Source of the DNA: Candidatus Rifleibacteriota bacterium | GTDB taxonomy: Bacteria; Muiribacteriota; Ozemobacteria; Ozemobacterales; Ozemobacteraceae | Assembly: GCA_018818125.1 (NCBI GenBank) | Contig: JAHISQ010000090.1 | Location: forward strand, 1 to 57,280 | Reading direction: 5' to 3' | DNA length: 57,280 bases | Part shown: piece by piece, positions 26,371 through 33,937 of the stretch | How the letters are laid out: each line of letters starts with the position of its first letter | Position numbering within the stretch: the stretch's first letter is position 1 | Position numbers and translations under genes: made by a program | The notes under the pieces: generated by a model | The model's input: only the letters and a program-made list of their open reading frames with translations | What the model was told of the DNA's origin: nothing | Databases searched by the model: none

Positions 26371-26420
26371 TTTTTTTTGCGAAATTTGTTGCCTGAGTGT
26401 TAAGCTTGCTATCTGATACA
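26371..26420 (+). promoter_or_regulatory. Promoter-like module shared with the ECF sigma gene (copy 1)
   Basis: The T tract, GCGAAATTTGT, then TGTTGCC (26387-26393), a 16-bp spacer, and TATCTGA (26410-26416). The 50 bp align with 27479-27524 at most positions. TTGCGA-17-TTAAGC is a second possible reading as a sigma-70 promoter. Confidence 0.5.
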
Positions 26421-26447
26421 TAGCACCAGAATCACGGAGCAGAACTA

Positions 26448-27356
26448 ATGAAAATAGAAAATCACATCAAAACAGAAGCTTTATCTGCAGATAAACAAAG
26501 TTACTCTGTTCCGAAACAGTTTGACAGAAATGCGCGCTTATTTGGATCTGAGCCGCTTAGAAAATTAAATGACAGTCATGTAATGATTATTGGTCTTGGT
26601 GGGGTTGGAAGCTTTGCAACAGAGGCTATTGCACGTTCTGGTGTTGGCAGACTGACCCTTATTGATTTTGATGAAGTCTGTATCACCAATGTAAACAGGC
26701 AACTTCATGCCATGTCATCTACCATCGGCTGCAGCAAGGCTCAATTGATGGCGGAACGCGCCAGGCTTATCAACCCTCAAGCCAGGGTTGATCATCTGCA
26801 CATCTTTTTCGATAAATCAACTGCCGGCGAAATTCTTGCGGAGAAACCAGATCTTATAATTGATTGCATTGATAATGTAACAGCAAAACTGTATCTGCTG
26901 GCCACTTGTATTTTTCGTGAGATACCGGTCGTAACCAGCCTTGGGGCTTCCGGGCGCGTAGATCCGTCACAAGTAAGATACTCTGAGTTGCGCAAAACTA
27001 AAAATGACCCGTTGGCAAAGGCAATTAGAAAAAATCTCTGGCAACATCATAAAATTAATCTAAAACGCGTTTCAAATCTGATCGGCGTTTTCTCAGAAGA
27101 GCCTTTGATCTTACCAGATCCTGACTATAAGTCTTCTCTCTGTGGTGAGGAGTGTGTTTGTCCGAACAGCTTGAATACGCACCATACATGCTCCAAACGC
27201 AATGTGATATGGGGTAGCGCAGTTTTTGTAACCTCTACGTTTGGAATGGTGGCTGCCAGCCTTGCAATCAGATATCTTACTGGCGATAAAACCATATCGC
27301 TCAAGCCTGTTTTAAAAGTTCTTCCAGACGATGATGAACCTATTATCCCAGTCTAA
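26448..27356 (+). CDS. tcdA: tRNA threonylcarbamoyladenosine dehydratase
   Basis: A 302-residue E1-like ThiF-fold enzyme. It has the nucleotide-binding GLGGVGSFATEAIARSGVG near residue 50, LIDFDEVCITNVNRQ, the DCIDNVTAK segment, GASGRVDPS, and a Cys cluster (CGEECVCPNSL, then THHTCSKRN). TcdA uses ATP to cyclise t6A to ct6A at position 37 of tRNA. The N-terminal 20 residues and the Lys-rich stretch near 185 are lineage features. GGAG lies 9 bases upstream. The promoter-like module precedes it. The gene is AT-richer than its neighbours. Confidence 0.9.
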   Translation: MKIENHIKTEALSADKQSYSVPKQFDRNARLFGSEPLRKLNDSHVMIIGLGGVGSFATEAIARSGVGRLTLIDFDEVCITNVNRQLHAMSSTIGCSKAQLMAERARLINPQARVDHLHIFFDKSTAGEILAEKPDLIIDCIDNVTAKLYLLATCIFREIPVVTSLGASGRVDPSQVRYSELRKTKNDPLAKAIRKNLWQHHKINLKRVSNLIGVFSEEPLILPDPDYKSSLCGEECVCPNSLNTHHTCSKRNVIWGSAVFVTSTFGMVAASLAIRYLTGDKTISLKPVLKVLPDDDEPIIPV

Positions 27357-27363
27357 GACTGCG

Positions 27364-27413
27364 GGATACGTGGCTCTAATGGCCTTTGTCCATTAGAGCC
27401 ACCTAAAGATTAG
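27364..27413. repeat. Dispersed hairpin repeat, family B copy 2
   Basis: GGATACGT, then stem GGCTCTAATGG (27372-27382) and CCATTAGAGCC (27390-27400) around CCTTTGT, then ACCTAAAGATTAG. Sequence and layout match 16233-16303. It could also act as a terminator-like hairpin after tcdA, but no T tract follows. Confidence 0.75.
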
Positions 27414-27478
27414 TGTAACTGGCTTCTTTCTGATGATTTTGACGAGATTTTCTAACTGATATAGCTGATTGCGGAAAT

Positions 27479-27524
27479 ATTTTTTTGCGAAATTTGTAAC
27501 CAGAGTGCTAAGCTTTGTATCTAA
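27479..27524 (+). promoter_or_regulatory. Promoter-like module of the ECF sigma gene (copy 2)
   Basis: The T tract, GCGAAATTTGT, TGTAACC (27495-27501), a 16-bp spacer and TATCTAA (27518-27524), an arrangement like ECF-type -35/-10 elements. If it is used, transcription would start at the ATG at 27529 or 27532, giving a leaderless message; no ribosome site is seen there. Confidence 0.5.
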
Positions 27525-27528
27525 CATA

Positions 27529-28068
27529 ATGATGAATGATGTCGAAGCAATAAAATCTGCACTGCATGGTCGCGAAGAGGGCTTCCGAGCTATTTTCGCG
27601 AATCATGGCGATTTTTTGTTCACGCATGCGTTGCGCTATCTCAAAAACCAACAACTTGCTGAAGACGCCGTCCAGGAAACCCTGACCGCCGCTTTCAGAA
27701 GCCTCGCAAGCTTTCGTGGTGACGCACGCTTACGCTCCTGGCTTTACAAGATTCTGCGCAATAGTTGCCTCAGACTTATCACCAAAAACCCGGTGCCACT
27801 GCAGATTCTGATTGAACCAACCAGCAGTGGCCCGGCAGAGAATATAGAGCTGCGCCTCGATGTTGCGGAAATGCTTGATCGACTGCCTGAGCGTGATCGC
27901 TCGATTCTGCTGCTGACATACTGGGATGAACTGCCACTTAAAGAAGTGGCTGAGTTACTTGAAATAAGCGAGAACAACGCCAAGATTGTTCTGTTTCGCG
28001 CCCGCAAACGCTTCGCCGAACTCTGGCAAAGGCACGGCAGGAAGGAAGAAATAGAAAGTGAAATGTGA
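27529..28068 (+). CDS. ECF-family RNA polymerase sigma factor
   Basis: The start is one of the two ATGs at 27529/27532; the frame stays open to 27469. The product of about 179 residues has sigma region 2 (FRAIFANHGDFLFTHALRYL, then QLAEDAVQETLTAAFRSL and FRGDARLRSWLYKILRN) and region 4 (LPERDRSILLLTYWDELPLK, EVAELLEISENNAKIVLFRA). No region 3 is present, as usual for ECF factors. The next gene is a zinc-finger anti-sigma factor overlapping by 11 bp. The upstream module may be an autoregulated promoter. Confidence 0.92.
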   Translation: MMNDVEAIKSALHGREEGFRAIFANHGDFLFTHALRYLKNQQLAEDAVQETLTAAFRSLASFRGDARLRSWLYKILRNSCLRLITKNPVPLQILIEPTSSGPAENIELRLDVAEMLDRLPERDRSILLLTYWDELPLKEVAELLEISENNAKIVLFRARKRFAELWQRHGRKEEIESEM

Positions 28069-28582
28069 AGAATTTCGCACCCGCATGACCAAAGTCGAAA
28101 GTAGCTGTAGTGAGCTTGAGCAACACATGGCTGAGTGCCCAGACTGTTCAGTCTGGCTCGAACGTGAACTCGCCGAGCCGCCTCAGGGTCTGACGCCAGC
28201 TCAATGGCAGGCGGCTACCGCACGCTGCTTCCCTGAGCAGCTGCCTGAGCAGCCTGCTGAAACACTCGTTGAGATAAAGGAGCCAGAAAGTTTCTGGGGC
28301 AACTATTTACATGGTATGACCTACGGACTGGTGTTTGGCCTGTCGATAGTGTTTGGCTTTGCCATACTGCAGCTTCTCCCGGATGCAGGCGAGAAGTTGT
28401 CGAGCAGGTCGCTTGCGCAGGTCAGCTTCATCGAGCAATCAGAGCGGGAAATGCCAGTTTTTTTTGAGCGCGGCAAATTTGATGTAACCTTTTTACATGA
28501 CGACGACTCTGAACTGATGAGCTTTGTTGAATTCGACAACGAGATGAAGTTTTTAGACTATTCCGAGGAGGAAAATTTATGA
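28058..28582 (+). CDS. Membrane anti-sigma factor with ZAS-like zinc finger
   Basis: A 174-residue protein started at GTG 28058 with GGAAGG upstream inside the sigma gene. Residues 17-31 have the H-x3-C-x2-C motif (QHMAECPDC; H23, C27, C30), the zinc-binding anti-sigma signature. One membrane helix near 86-107 (YGLVFGLSIVFGFAILQLL) puts the acidic C-terminus outside. It is expected to hold the sigma factor inactive at the membrane until an envelope signal arrives. It overlaps the next gene as ATGA. Confidence 0.85.
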   Translation: MKCEEFRTRMTKVESSCSELEQHMAECPDCSVWLERELAEPPQGLTPAQWQAATARCFPEQLPEQPAETLVEIKEPESFWGNYLHGMTYGLVFGLSIVFGFAILQLLPDAGEKLSSRSLAQVSFIEQSEREMPVFFERGKFDVTFLHDDDSELMSFVEFDNEMKFLDYSEEENL

Positions 28583-29271
28583 CTCGAAATTTCTGGATGA
28601 GTTTACTGATAATGTTTGCAATCGTTCTTATACAGCCTGTGATGGCACAGCCCGCCGGACAGGGCAATGACCCGACACTTGACCAGGGGGATGAACCAGT
28701 CCCAGAACAGGGTTTTAAAGGGCAAAGACCAGGTATGGGTGGCCAACAGGGTCATGGCATGCGACCCGGAATGGGGCCACAGGAAGAACAAGACCCGGGG
28801 CAAGAAGACGGTAGGAGAAAAGGTCCGATGGATCCAGAGCGGGAAAAACAGATGGAGCAGCGCAAGTCTATGATGGCAATGGCCGAAGCCCACAAGCAGC
28901 TTTCGCTGATTTACGAGCAGCAGGGCAAAATCGACGACGCCGCAGGTGAACTTAAAAAAATTCTAACTCTGATCTCAAGCGAAACCACACCAGACAGAGA
29001 TCCGGAGCGTGAGCGTCAAAGGCTTAGCGGCAAGCTGGTTCCGGTTTACCATGAGATTGCCAGACTCTACCTGCAGAACAACCGCCTCGAAGACGCTGAA
29101 AAGATTGTCAACGAAGGCATCACCAGATTTGCTGACGATAATCCGGCGGCAGCCACCAGACTGCTGTTGCACCTTGGCGAAATCTACAAAAACTCGAAGA
29201 ATCTCGATAAGGCCGCTGAAAATTACAAGCGCGTAATCGAGATGAACCAGAAGATTCTCAACAAAAAGTAA
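28579..29271 (+). CDS. Exported TPR protein of the sigma/anti-sigma operon
   Basis: A 230-residue protein with a signal peptide (FWMSLLIMFAIVLIQPVMA, cut near residue 23), a Gly/Pro/Met/Gln-rich low-complexity part (25-95, GMGGQQGHGMRPGMG) and two or three TPR-like repeats (about 98-228, including KAAENYKRVIEMNQ). It is cotranscribed and coupled with the anti-sigma gene, so it may sense or relay the envelope signal. The function is inferred from position. A terminator follows directly. Confidence 0.75.
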   Translation: MTRNFWMSLLIMFAIVLIQPVMAQPAGQGNDPTLDQGDEPVPEQGFKGQRPGMGGQQGHGMRPGMGPQEEQDPGQEDGRRKGPMDPEREKQMEQRKSMMAMAEAHKQLSLIYEQQGKIDDAAGELKKILTLISSETTPDRDPERERQRLSGKLVPVYHEIARLYLQNNRLEDAEKIVNEGITRFADDNPAAATRLLLHLGEIYKNSKNLDKAAENYKRVIEMNQKILNKK

Positions 29272-29280
29272 CGCTTATAA

Positions 29281-29328
29281 CTGCCCCGGCGTGCAATTAT
29301 TTTGCGCAGCCGGGGCAGTTTGTTTTAT
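29281..29328 (+). terminator. Rho-independent terminator of the sigma operon
   Basis: CTGCCCCGGC (29281-29290) pairs with GCCGGGGCAG (29309-29318), and GTGCAA inside pairs with TTGCGC, giving a long stem with a short TTATT-type loop. TTTGTTTTA follows. Confidence 0.9.
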
Positions 29329-29359
29329 AATGACTTGAAAGGGTAAGCGGGAGGGCGCA

Positions 29360-29572
29360 ATGGAAAAGTATGAAAAAAACAAAAAATTTTCGCAGATAAT
29401 TCTATGTAGGCAACTGCACGCTCTATACGACCTGCTGCAGGAACGCAAAGATGAAATACTCGCAGACCCTGCCATGAATCCCGGAAACGATGAACTCAAC
29501 GACGAACTTGAGCAAATATATCACCGCTGCCGACTGATTCAGGAATGTTTCGAACAGTTCTGTCCAAGCTGA
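29360..29572 (+). CDS. Small helical protein, unknown
   Basis: A 70-residue protein with a strong ribosome site (GGGAGG) upstream of ATG 29360. It is all helical and charged (LYDLLQERKDEIL; ELNDELEQIYHRCRLIQECF) with three Cys. It starts 30 bp after a terminator and ends 26 bp before the GAF-GGDEF gene, so it probably shares that gene's transcript. No family recognised. Confidence 0.6.
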   Translation: MEKYEKNKKFSQIILCRQLHALYDLLQERKDEILADPAMNPGNDELNDELEQIYHRCRLIQECFEQFCPS

Positions 29573-29598
29573 AGAACGGATCTCTCTAAGGAGCTTCA

Positions 29599-30588
29599 AT
29601 GAAAGAAAAACTTCTGATCGCACTTTCCCATACGTTGAAGGGCTACCTGACCGAGCCAAACGCCACCAGGCTTATTCAAAAAACGATGTCAACCCTCGAA
29701 CAACAGCTGCACGCAAGGTATATATACATCGCCCTGCAGAACAAGAAAACATCTTATCTTGACATCACTCATTCACATGGCGTTTCACGCAGCGCCTTGA
29801 ATGAATTTCATAAAAAAATCGGCAGCAACAGCATCGGTAGAATATTTTTTAAAGACAGTTTCAGTGTTATCAAAAAGTCTGATAACCTGGACGATTACGA
29901 AGAAATGCGCATAGATGATGACTATGCCATGTGTGTCGCTGCGCATATTGGTTGGGAAGGTCGGACACACGGCTTTCTCGCCTGTTATTTCGACCACGAG
30001 TTTGAGATCGATCTGGCAACGCGTAATTTTTTCCTGTCGATGGCCGGAGCCTGCTCAGCCGCGCTTGAGAAGGAGGAATTGCTCAACCTCATCTCTGAAC
30101 TTCGCCAGTTCGACGTCGAAACCGGCATTTATTCACATCAGTACTTTATCGGCAGACTCGAAAAAGAGATGCATGATACGCAATTCGAGTCACATGCGTT
30201 GTCTTTGGCGATTTTAGACATGGACAACTTCAAATCAATAATCAACCTCTACGGGGAAGAAGCAGCGCGAGAAGTGCTCAAACAATCAGCTGAAGTGCTC
30301 AAAAGCCTTATTCGAGGCTGTGATGTGCTTGGCACTCACGGCATCGACGAGTTCATACTCTACATGCCAGATACTGATGCCACAAAAGCCGAAAAAACCA
30401 TCAATGACTTTAACGCATACCTCGACAAAATAGCGTTCACCGCCAACAATATCAAAACGTCTTTTTCATGCGGCGTCACACAGCTTCGCGAAAACGAAGA
30501 CGACCTTGAAGAGCTTATTCAGCGCGCTCAACTCGCTCTCTACAATGCTCGCAAGTCGGCGCAACATACGGTAGTGATCGAAATCTGA
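29599..30588 (+). CDS. GAF-like plus degenerate GGDEF protein
   Basis: A 329-residue protein with AAGGAG upstream. Residues 5-155 look like a GAF sensor (ARYIYIALQNKKTSYLDITH, then CVAAHIGWEGRTHGFLACYF). Residues 165-325 have a GGDEF fold (ALSLAILDMDNFKSIINLYG, ending IQRAQLALYNARKS). The active-site motif reads GIDEF, not GGDEF, preceded by GTH where RYG is usual. The second Gly is lost, so diguanylate cyclase activity is doubtful; it may bind GTP or act as a sensor. It is soluble, with no membrane span. Confidence 0.82.
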   Translation: MKEKLLIALSHTLKGYLTEPNATRLIQKTMSTLEQQLHARYIYIALQNKKTSYLDITHSHGVSRSALNEFHKKIGSNSIGRIFFKDSFSVIKKSDNLDDYEEMRIDDDYAMCVAAHIGWEGRTHGFLACYFDHEFEIDLATRNFFLSMAGACSAALEKEELLNLISELRQFDVETGIYSHQYFIGRLEKEMHDTQFESHALSLAILDMDNFKSIINLYGEEAAREVLKQSAEVLKSLIRGCDVLGTHGIDEFILYMPDTDATKAEKTINDFNAYLDKIAFTANNIKTSFSCGVTQLRENEDDLEELIQRAQLALYNARKSAQHTVVIEI

Positions 30589-30603
30589 TCAGAACTGGTT
30601 GCT

Positions 30604-31899
30604 TTACCAGTCGGGTTCGTCGGCCTGCTGACGCGAGCGAGGCCGGCTACGATTTTCGAACCATTCGTTTAACTGCTGAGCATTCATGTCGAACGGGTCT
30701 GCTTCATCATTACGCTGCGGCTCGTTTCGATAGTGAAGCTGCGCCTGGCGTTCGCGCTCCTGCATCTGCTGCAGCAGGCGTTCAACCTGATAGGGATTTA
30801 TTTTTACATTCTTGAGAGCACGTGCGCGCTGTGAAGCATCTGGTTTCTGTGATTCTGTCTGCTGAGCATTGTCAGCACCCATATCAACATCCTGACGGTT
30901 TTCAGACGGATTGTCAGCAGTCTGCTCATTCAGCTGTTGAGATTGCGAAGCGGTTTGCTCTTCATTCTCTGCACTCGGTTTGCTTGCCTGCTGCTGGTCA
31001 GAATCAGATTCTTCGCCCTTCTTCTGGTCACCTTGCTCACCCTGTTTCTGCTGATCTTTCTGATTGTCTTTCTGACCATCTTTCTGCTGATCGCCGGTGT
31101 CAGACTTTGACTCAGAATCTTTCTGTTCTTCACTCTTCTGGTTTTCCTGCGACTGGTCGCCTTTTTGCCCACTTTTCTCACCCGACTGCTGGTCGCTTTT
31201 ATCCTGTTGTCCCTTTTGATCCTGTTTTTGCTGATCTTTCTGATCCTGTTTCTGCTGATCTTTTTGATCCTGTTTCTGCTGCTGTTCTTTTTTTTGTTGT
31301 TCTTCAAGCTTTTTGCGGGCTATCTCAAGGTTATATGCTGCTTTTTGATCGGCTTTTACTTCAACACTGCTACTGTAGGCCGAGACGGCAGCGGCGTAGT
31401 CGCCAGCCTTAAAGGCTGCATTGCCAAGATTATAAAGACTGTCAAACCGCATTTCAGCGTCTTTGCCAGCAGCCGAAGCAGCCTGCATAAAAAAGCCAGC
31501 GGCCTTCTGATAATCGCGGCGGCGATAGCTGACTACGCCGAGATTGTAAGCAATGACCGGATTATCGGGCTCGGCAAATCGCGCGCGCTGCAGTTCGGTT
31601 TCAGCTTGTTCAAGATTACCTTGCTGCAAAGCCGATAAGCCATTTCTGATATTGAAAGCCGGATGTGCCTCAAGCGGTTGGGCAGCGCAAAATAGCAGCG
31701 TCAGTAAAAATATGGCTGACGCCAGCAAACGAAAAGTGTGACTGAATATACTTGAACTACCAGCATTATTAAAATGATCGTAAGATTGCTTCGTCACTTC
31801 GCTCCTTTTCGCCACGAGTGGGGTCATGCAGATTGCACCACAGGATAGGAGCACAATCTGCCGCATTGAGAGGTTGAAATAGCAGTTGATTCTAATCAT
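30604..31899 (-). CDS. batC: BatC-like TPR protein with Gln/Lys/Asp-rich region
   Basis: ATG 31899 overlaps the batB stop as ATGA and is the likely start (431 residues). The first 50 residues are largely encoded by a palindromic repeat (see 31782-31873) and precede the membrane/signal segment FRLLASAIFLLTLLFCAA. Residues 85-190 hold TPRs (PVIAYNLGVVSYRRRDYQKA). Residues 195-340 are a charged low-complexity region rich in QKDQQKQD. The end (370-431) has KINPYQVERLLQQM, typical of the BatC C-terminus. It is the last gene of the Bat operon. BatC supports the VWA proteins at the membrane. Confidence 0.85.
   Translation of the reverse strand: MIRINCYFNLSMRQIVLLSCGAICMTPLVAKRSEVTKQSYDHFNNAGSSSIFSHTFRLLASAIFLLTLLFCAAQPLEAHPAFNIRNGLSALQQGNLEQAETELQRARFAEPDNPVIAYNLGVVSYRRRDYQKAAGFFMQAASAAGKDAEMRFDSLYNLGNAAFKAGDYAAAVSAYSSSVEVKADQKAAYNLEIARKKLEEQQKKEQQQKQDQKDQQKQDQKDQQKQDQKGQQDKSDQQSGEKSGQKGDQSQENQKSEEQKDSESKSDTGDQQKDGQKDNQKDQQKQGEQGDQKKGEESDSDQQQASKPSAENEEQTASQSQQLNEQTADNPSENRQDVDMGADNAQQTESQKPDASQRARALKNVKINPYQVERLLQQMQERERQAQLHYRNEPQRNDEADPFDMNAQQLNEWFENRSRPRSRQQADEPDW
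31218..31285. repeat. 24-bp tandem repeat inside batC
   Basis: Units starting GATCCTGTTT at 31218, 31242 and 31266 repeat with period 24, about 2.8 copies. In frame they encode the QKDQQKQD repeats of BatC, so copy number could vary without a frameshift. Confidence 0.8.
31782..31873. repeat. TCATTGCGAG-type palindromic repeat inside the batC N-terminus
   Basis: On the minus strand the piece GCGAAAAGGAGCGAAGTGAC, then GAAGCAATCTTA, matches the family consensus. A second inverted pair GCAGATTG/CAATCTGC (31828-31861) closes the other side. The whole element lies in the reading frame of batC, between its ATG and the hydrophobic segment. Confidence 0.65.
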
Positions 31900-32930
31900 A
31901 TTCTTTTAAGCCAGTGGTCGCGTTCACGCTCATAAGGAATGCGCTCAGAAACCATCCATTCAAGCAATAATAGAAAAAAAGCCAGCAACACCAGGATATA
32001 ATAAAGCTCGCGCCGAACAAGCCGGGTGCCACCAGTGACTACAACTCTCTTTATACCATCCAACCCACCTATAACTTCTTTGGCACTAGATATATCAGAA
32101 GCTCTGAAATAGCGCGCGCCCGTCTTTTCGGCAATTTCGTTCAGGTTTGTCTCTTCAAGTCTGGTGATGACAACCTGCCCCTTATGTCTGAGATATTCAA
32201 CATCACCGAACCAGTTACGCGAAACCGGGATACGACCGCCTTTTTCGCTGCCAATTCCAACGGTAAAAACCGGTATTTTTTTGCGCCCGGCCTCGTCAAT
32301 GGCTGCCTGTAGACGTTGTTTATCCTTATCTTCACCATCAGAAATAAGCAAAATAACTTTCGACTGCGAAGCGGTCATATCAAAACGATCAAGCGACGTC
32401 TGTATTGCCCCCGCCAGATTAGTGCCCTGCTTTGTCAGCAGATTTGGACTGACTCTTTCGAGAAAAGTCAAAAAAGCGCCCTTGTCGTAAGAAAGCGGGC
32501 TTTGCACCATGGTCTCACCAGCAAACACTACAAGACCAACCCGGTCGTCACGCAAACCGTTGACCATGCGCCCGAGAATCGCCTTGGCAATTTCGAGTCG
32601 TGAGTTCCCTTCAATATCGGTGGCATACATTGACTTAGAAATATCAAGCGCAACAACCAGATCAAGCCCCTGCCCTACCACATCTTCTTCGAAAATGCTG
32701 CCCTGTGGGCGCATTAACCCGCCCCCCATCAACATCAGACCCACTAGAACCATTGCCCACTTAAACACGGGTCGACGCGTCGGCTTATGACTGGCAATAC
32801 GATCAAGCATGGTTACACTGGCAAAGGCTTCGCGTCGTCGGCGAATGTCACGCGATGCAACCCGCCACAACACCGCTACCCAGATAGCGGTGATCAGCAG
32901 CAAAGAAATGTTTTCGGGGTTTTTGAACAT
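31896..32930 (-). CDS. batB: BatB: VWA-domain membrane protein
   Basis: A 344-residue protein with an N-terminal membrane pair (LLLITAIWVAVLWRVA; WAMVLVGLMLMGGGLM), a VWA domain (about 88-285) with MIDAS DISKSM and LISDGED, and a C-terminal span (YYILVLLAFFLLLLEWM). It starts on the last base of the batA stop (TGATG). The Bat proteins and MoxR form a membrane complex tied to aerotolerance and stress in other bacteria; the precise role varies. Confidence 0.9.
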   Translation of the reverse strand: MFKNPENISLLLITAIWVAVLWRVASRDIRRRREAFASVTMLDRIASHKPTRRPVFKWAMVLVGLMLMGGGLMRPQGSIFEEDVVGQGLDLVVALDISKSMYATDIEGNSRLEIAKAILGRMVNGLRDDRVGLVVFAGETMVQSPLSYDKGAFLTFLERVSPNLLTKQGTNLAGAIQTSLDRFDMTASQSKVILLISDGEDKDKQRLQAAIDEAGRKKIPVFTVGIGSEKGGRIPVSRNWFGDVEYLRHKGQVVITRLEETNLNEIAEKTGARYFRASDISSAKEVIGGLDGIKRVVVTGGTRLVRRELYYILVLLAFFLLLLEWMVSERIPYERERDHWLKRI

Positions 32931-33937
32931 CAGAACAGCCTCTGAAATACTCTGCTGCGCAGGTAAACTTCGAGCACCAGCAGTGCAAATGCCGGTGCCA
33001 GAAACCAGTAGAAACGCTCAGAGTATTGAATGGTGCGGCTTACATCAAGTTTGCCCTTTTCGAGAGTAGCTATGGTTTTGTAAATCTCTTCAAGTGCAGT
33101 GTTGTCAGTGGCCCTGAAATACTGGCCACTAGTCATGAATGCAATGTCTTTAAGCAGCTGCTCATCAATCTTTGGAACATATAGAGAACCGTCACGAGTA
33201 CGCGCATACATTTTGCGGCCACCCTGAATAATCGGAATCGGCGCGCCTTCGAGACTGCCAACGCCGATTGTGTAAACACGAATTTTCTTTTCTGCTGCAA
33301 CTCTGGCCGCCTCCAGTGGGTCAATGCCAGAATTGTTCTCACCATCACTAAGCAAAATTACTACGCGGTCGCGCTTGTCTTTTCGTTCAGGCGCAAATTT
33401 GTAAACTGCGTTTATAATGGCATCACCGATCGCGGTACCATCGTATTTAAGCATATTCAGAGAAGTCCGCCGCAGCAGTTCAGTGACCACCCCGTAATCC
33501 ACGGTCAGAGGGCACTGAGTCAACGCCAATCCGGCAAATACAACCAGGCCGATGCGGTGATCCTGAATACCGACAATAAAATTCTCGGTTATCTTCTGCG
33601 CTGCCTTAAGACGGTTCGGCTTGAAATCTTCGGCAGCCATGCTGCTTGAAACATCTATTGCCAGCATAATATCTATACCCTGGCGGTTAACAGTTTCCCG
33701 TTCCTGGCCGTATTGCGGCTGCATCAGAGCAAAAACCAGCAAAACCAACACTAACAGGCGCATAAGATCGGGCAAAATCAGCAATCTGCTACGCAGGCTT
33801 CTGGTTTCTCCTGCAAGAAACGTAAGCGGAAAGCGCAATCCGCCCTTTTTAGTAGTGCGACTGATATAAAGCCGATATATGGCTATCAGCGGAATCAGCA
33901 GCAACAACAGCATGAATTCTGGGCTGTTCCATCTCAT
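32930..33937 (-). CDS. batA: BatA: VWA-domain membrane protein
   Basis: ATG 33937 overlaps the previous stop as ATGA with GAGGTG upstream; the GTG at 33946 is an alternative. The 335-residue product has two N-terminal spans (FMLLLLLIPLIAIYRLY; LMRLLVLVLLVFALMQP), a VWA domain with MIDAS DVSSSM and the conserved LLSDGENNSG, and a final span (WFLAPAFALLVLEVYLR). It is translationally coupled on both sides. Confidence 0.92.
   Translation of the reverse strand: MRWNSPEFMLLLLLIPLIAIYRLYISRTTKKGGLRFPLTFLAGETRSLRSRLLILPDLMRLLVLVLLVFALMQPQYGQERETVNRQGIDIMLAIDVSSSMAAEDFKPNRLKAAQKITENFIVGIQDHRIGLVVFAGLALTQCPLTVDYGVVTELLRRTSLNMLKYDGTAIGDAIINAVYKFAPERKDKRDRVVILLSDGENNSGIDPLEAARVAAEKKIRVYTIGVGSLEGAPIPIIQGGRKMYARTRDGSLYVPKIDEQLLKDIAFMTSGQYFRATDNTALEEIYKTIATLEKGKLDVSRTIQYSERFYWFLAPAFALLVLEVYLRSRVFQRLF

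Noticed and set aside
30822..31412. 196-codon plus-strand frame
   Set aside because: It is the antisense of the Gln/Asp/Lys-rich part of batC; the low-complexity repeat keeps the opposite frame open.
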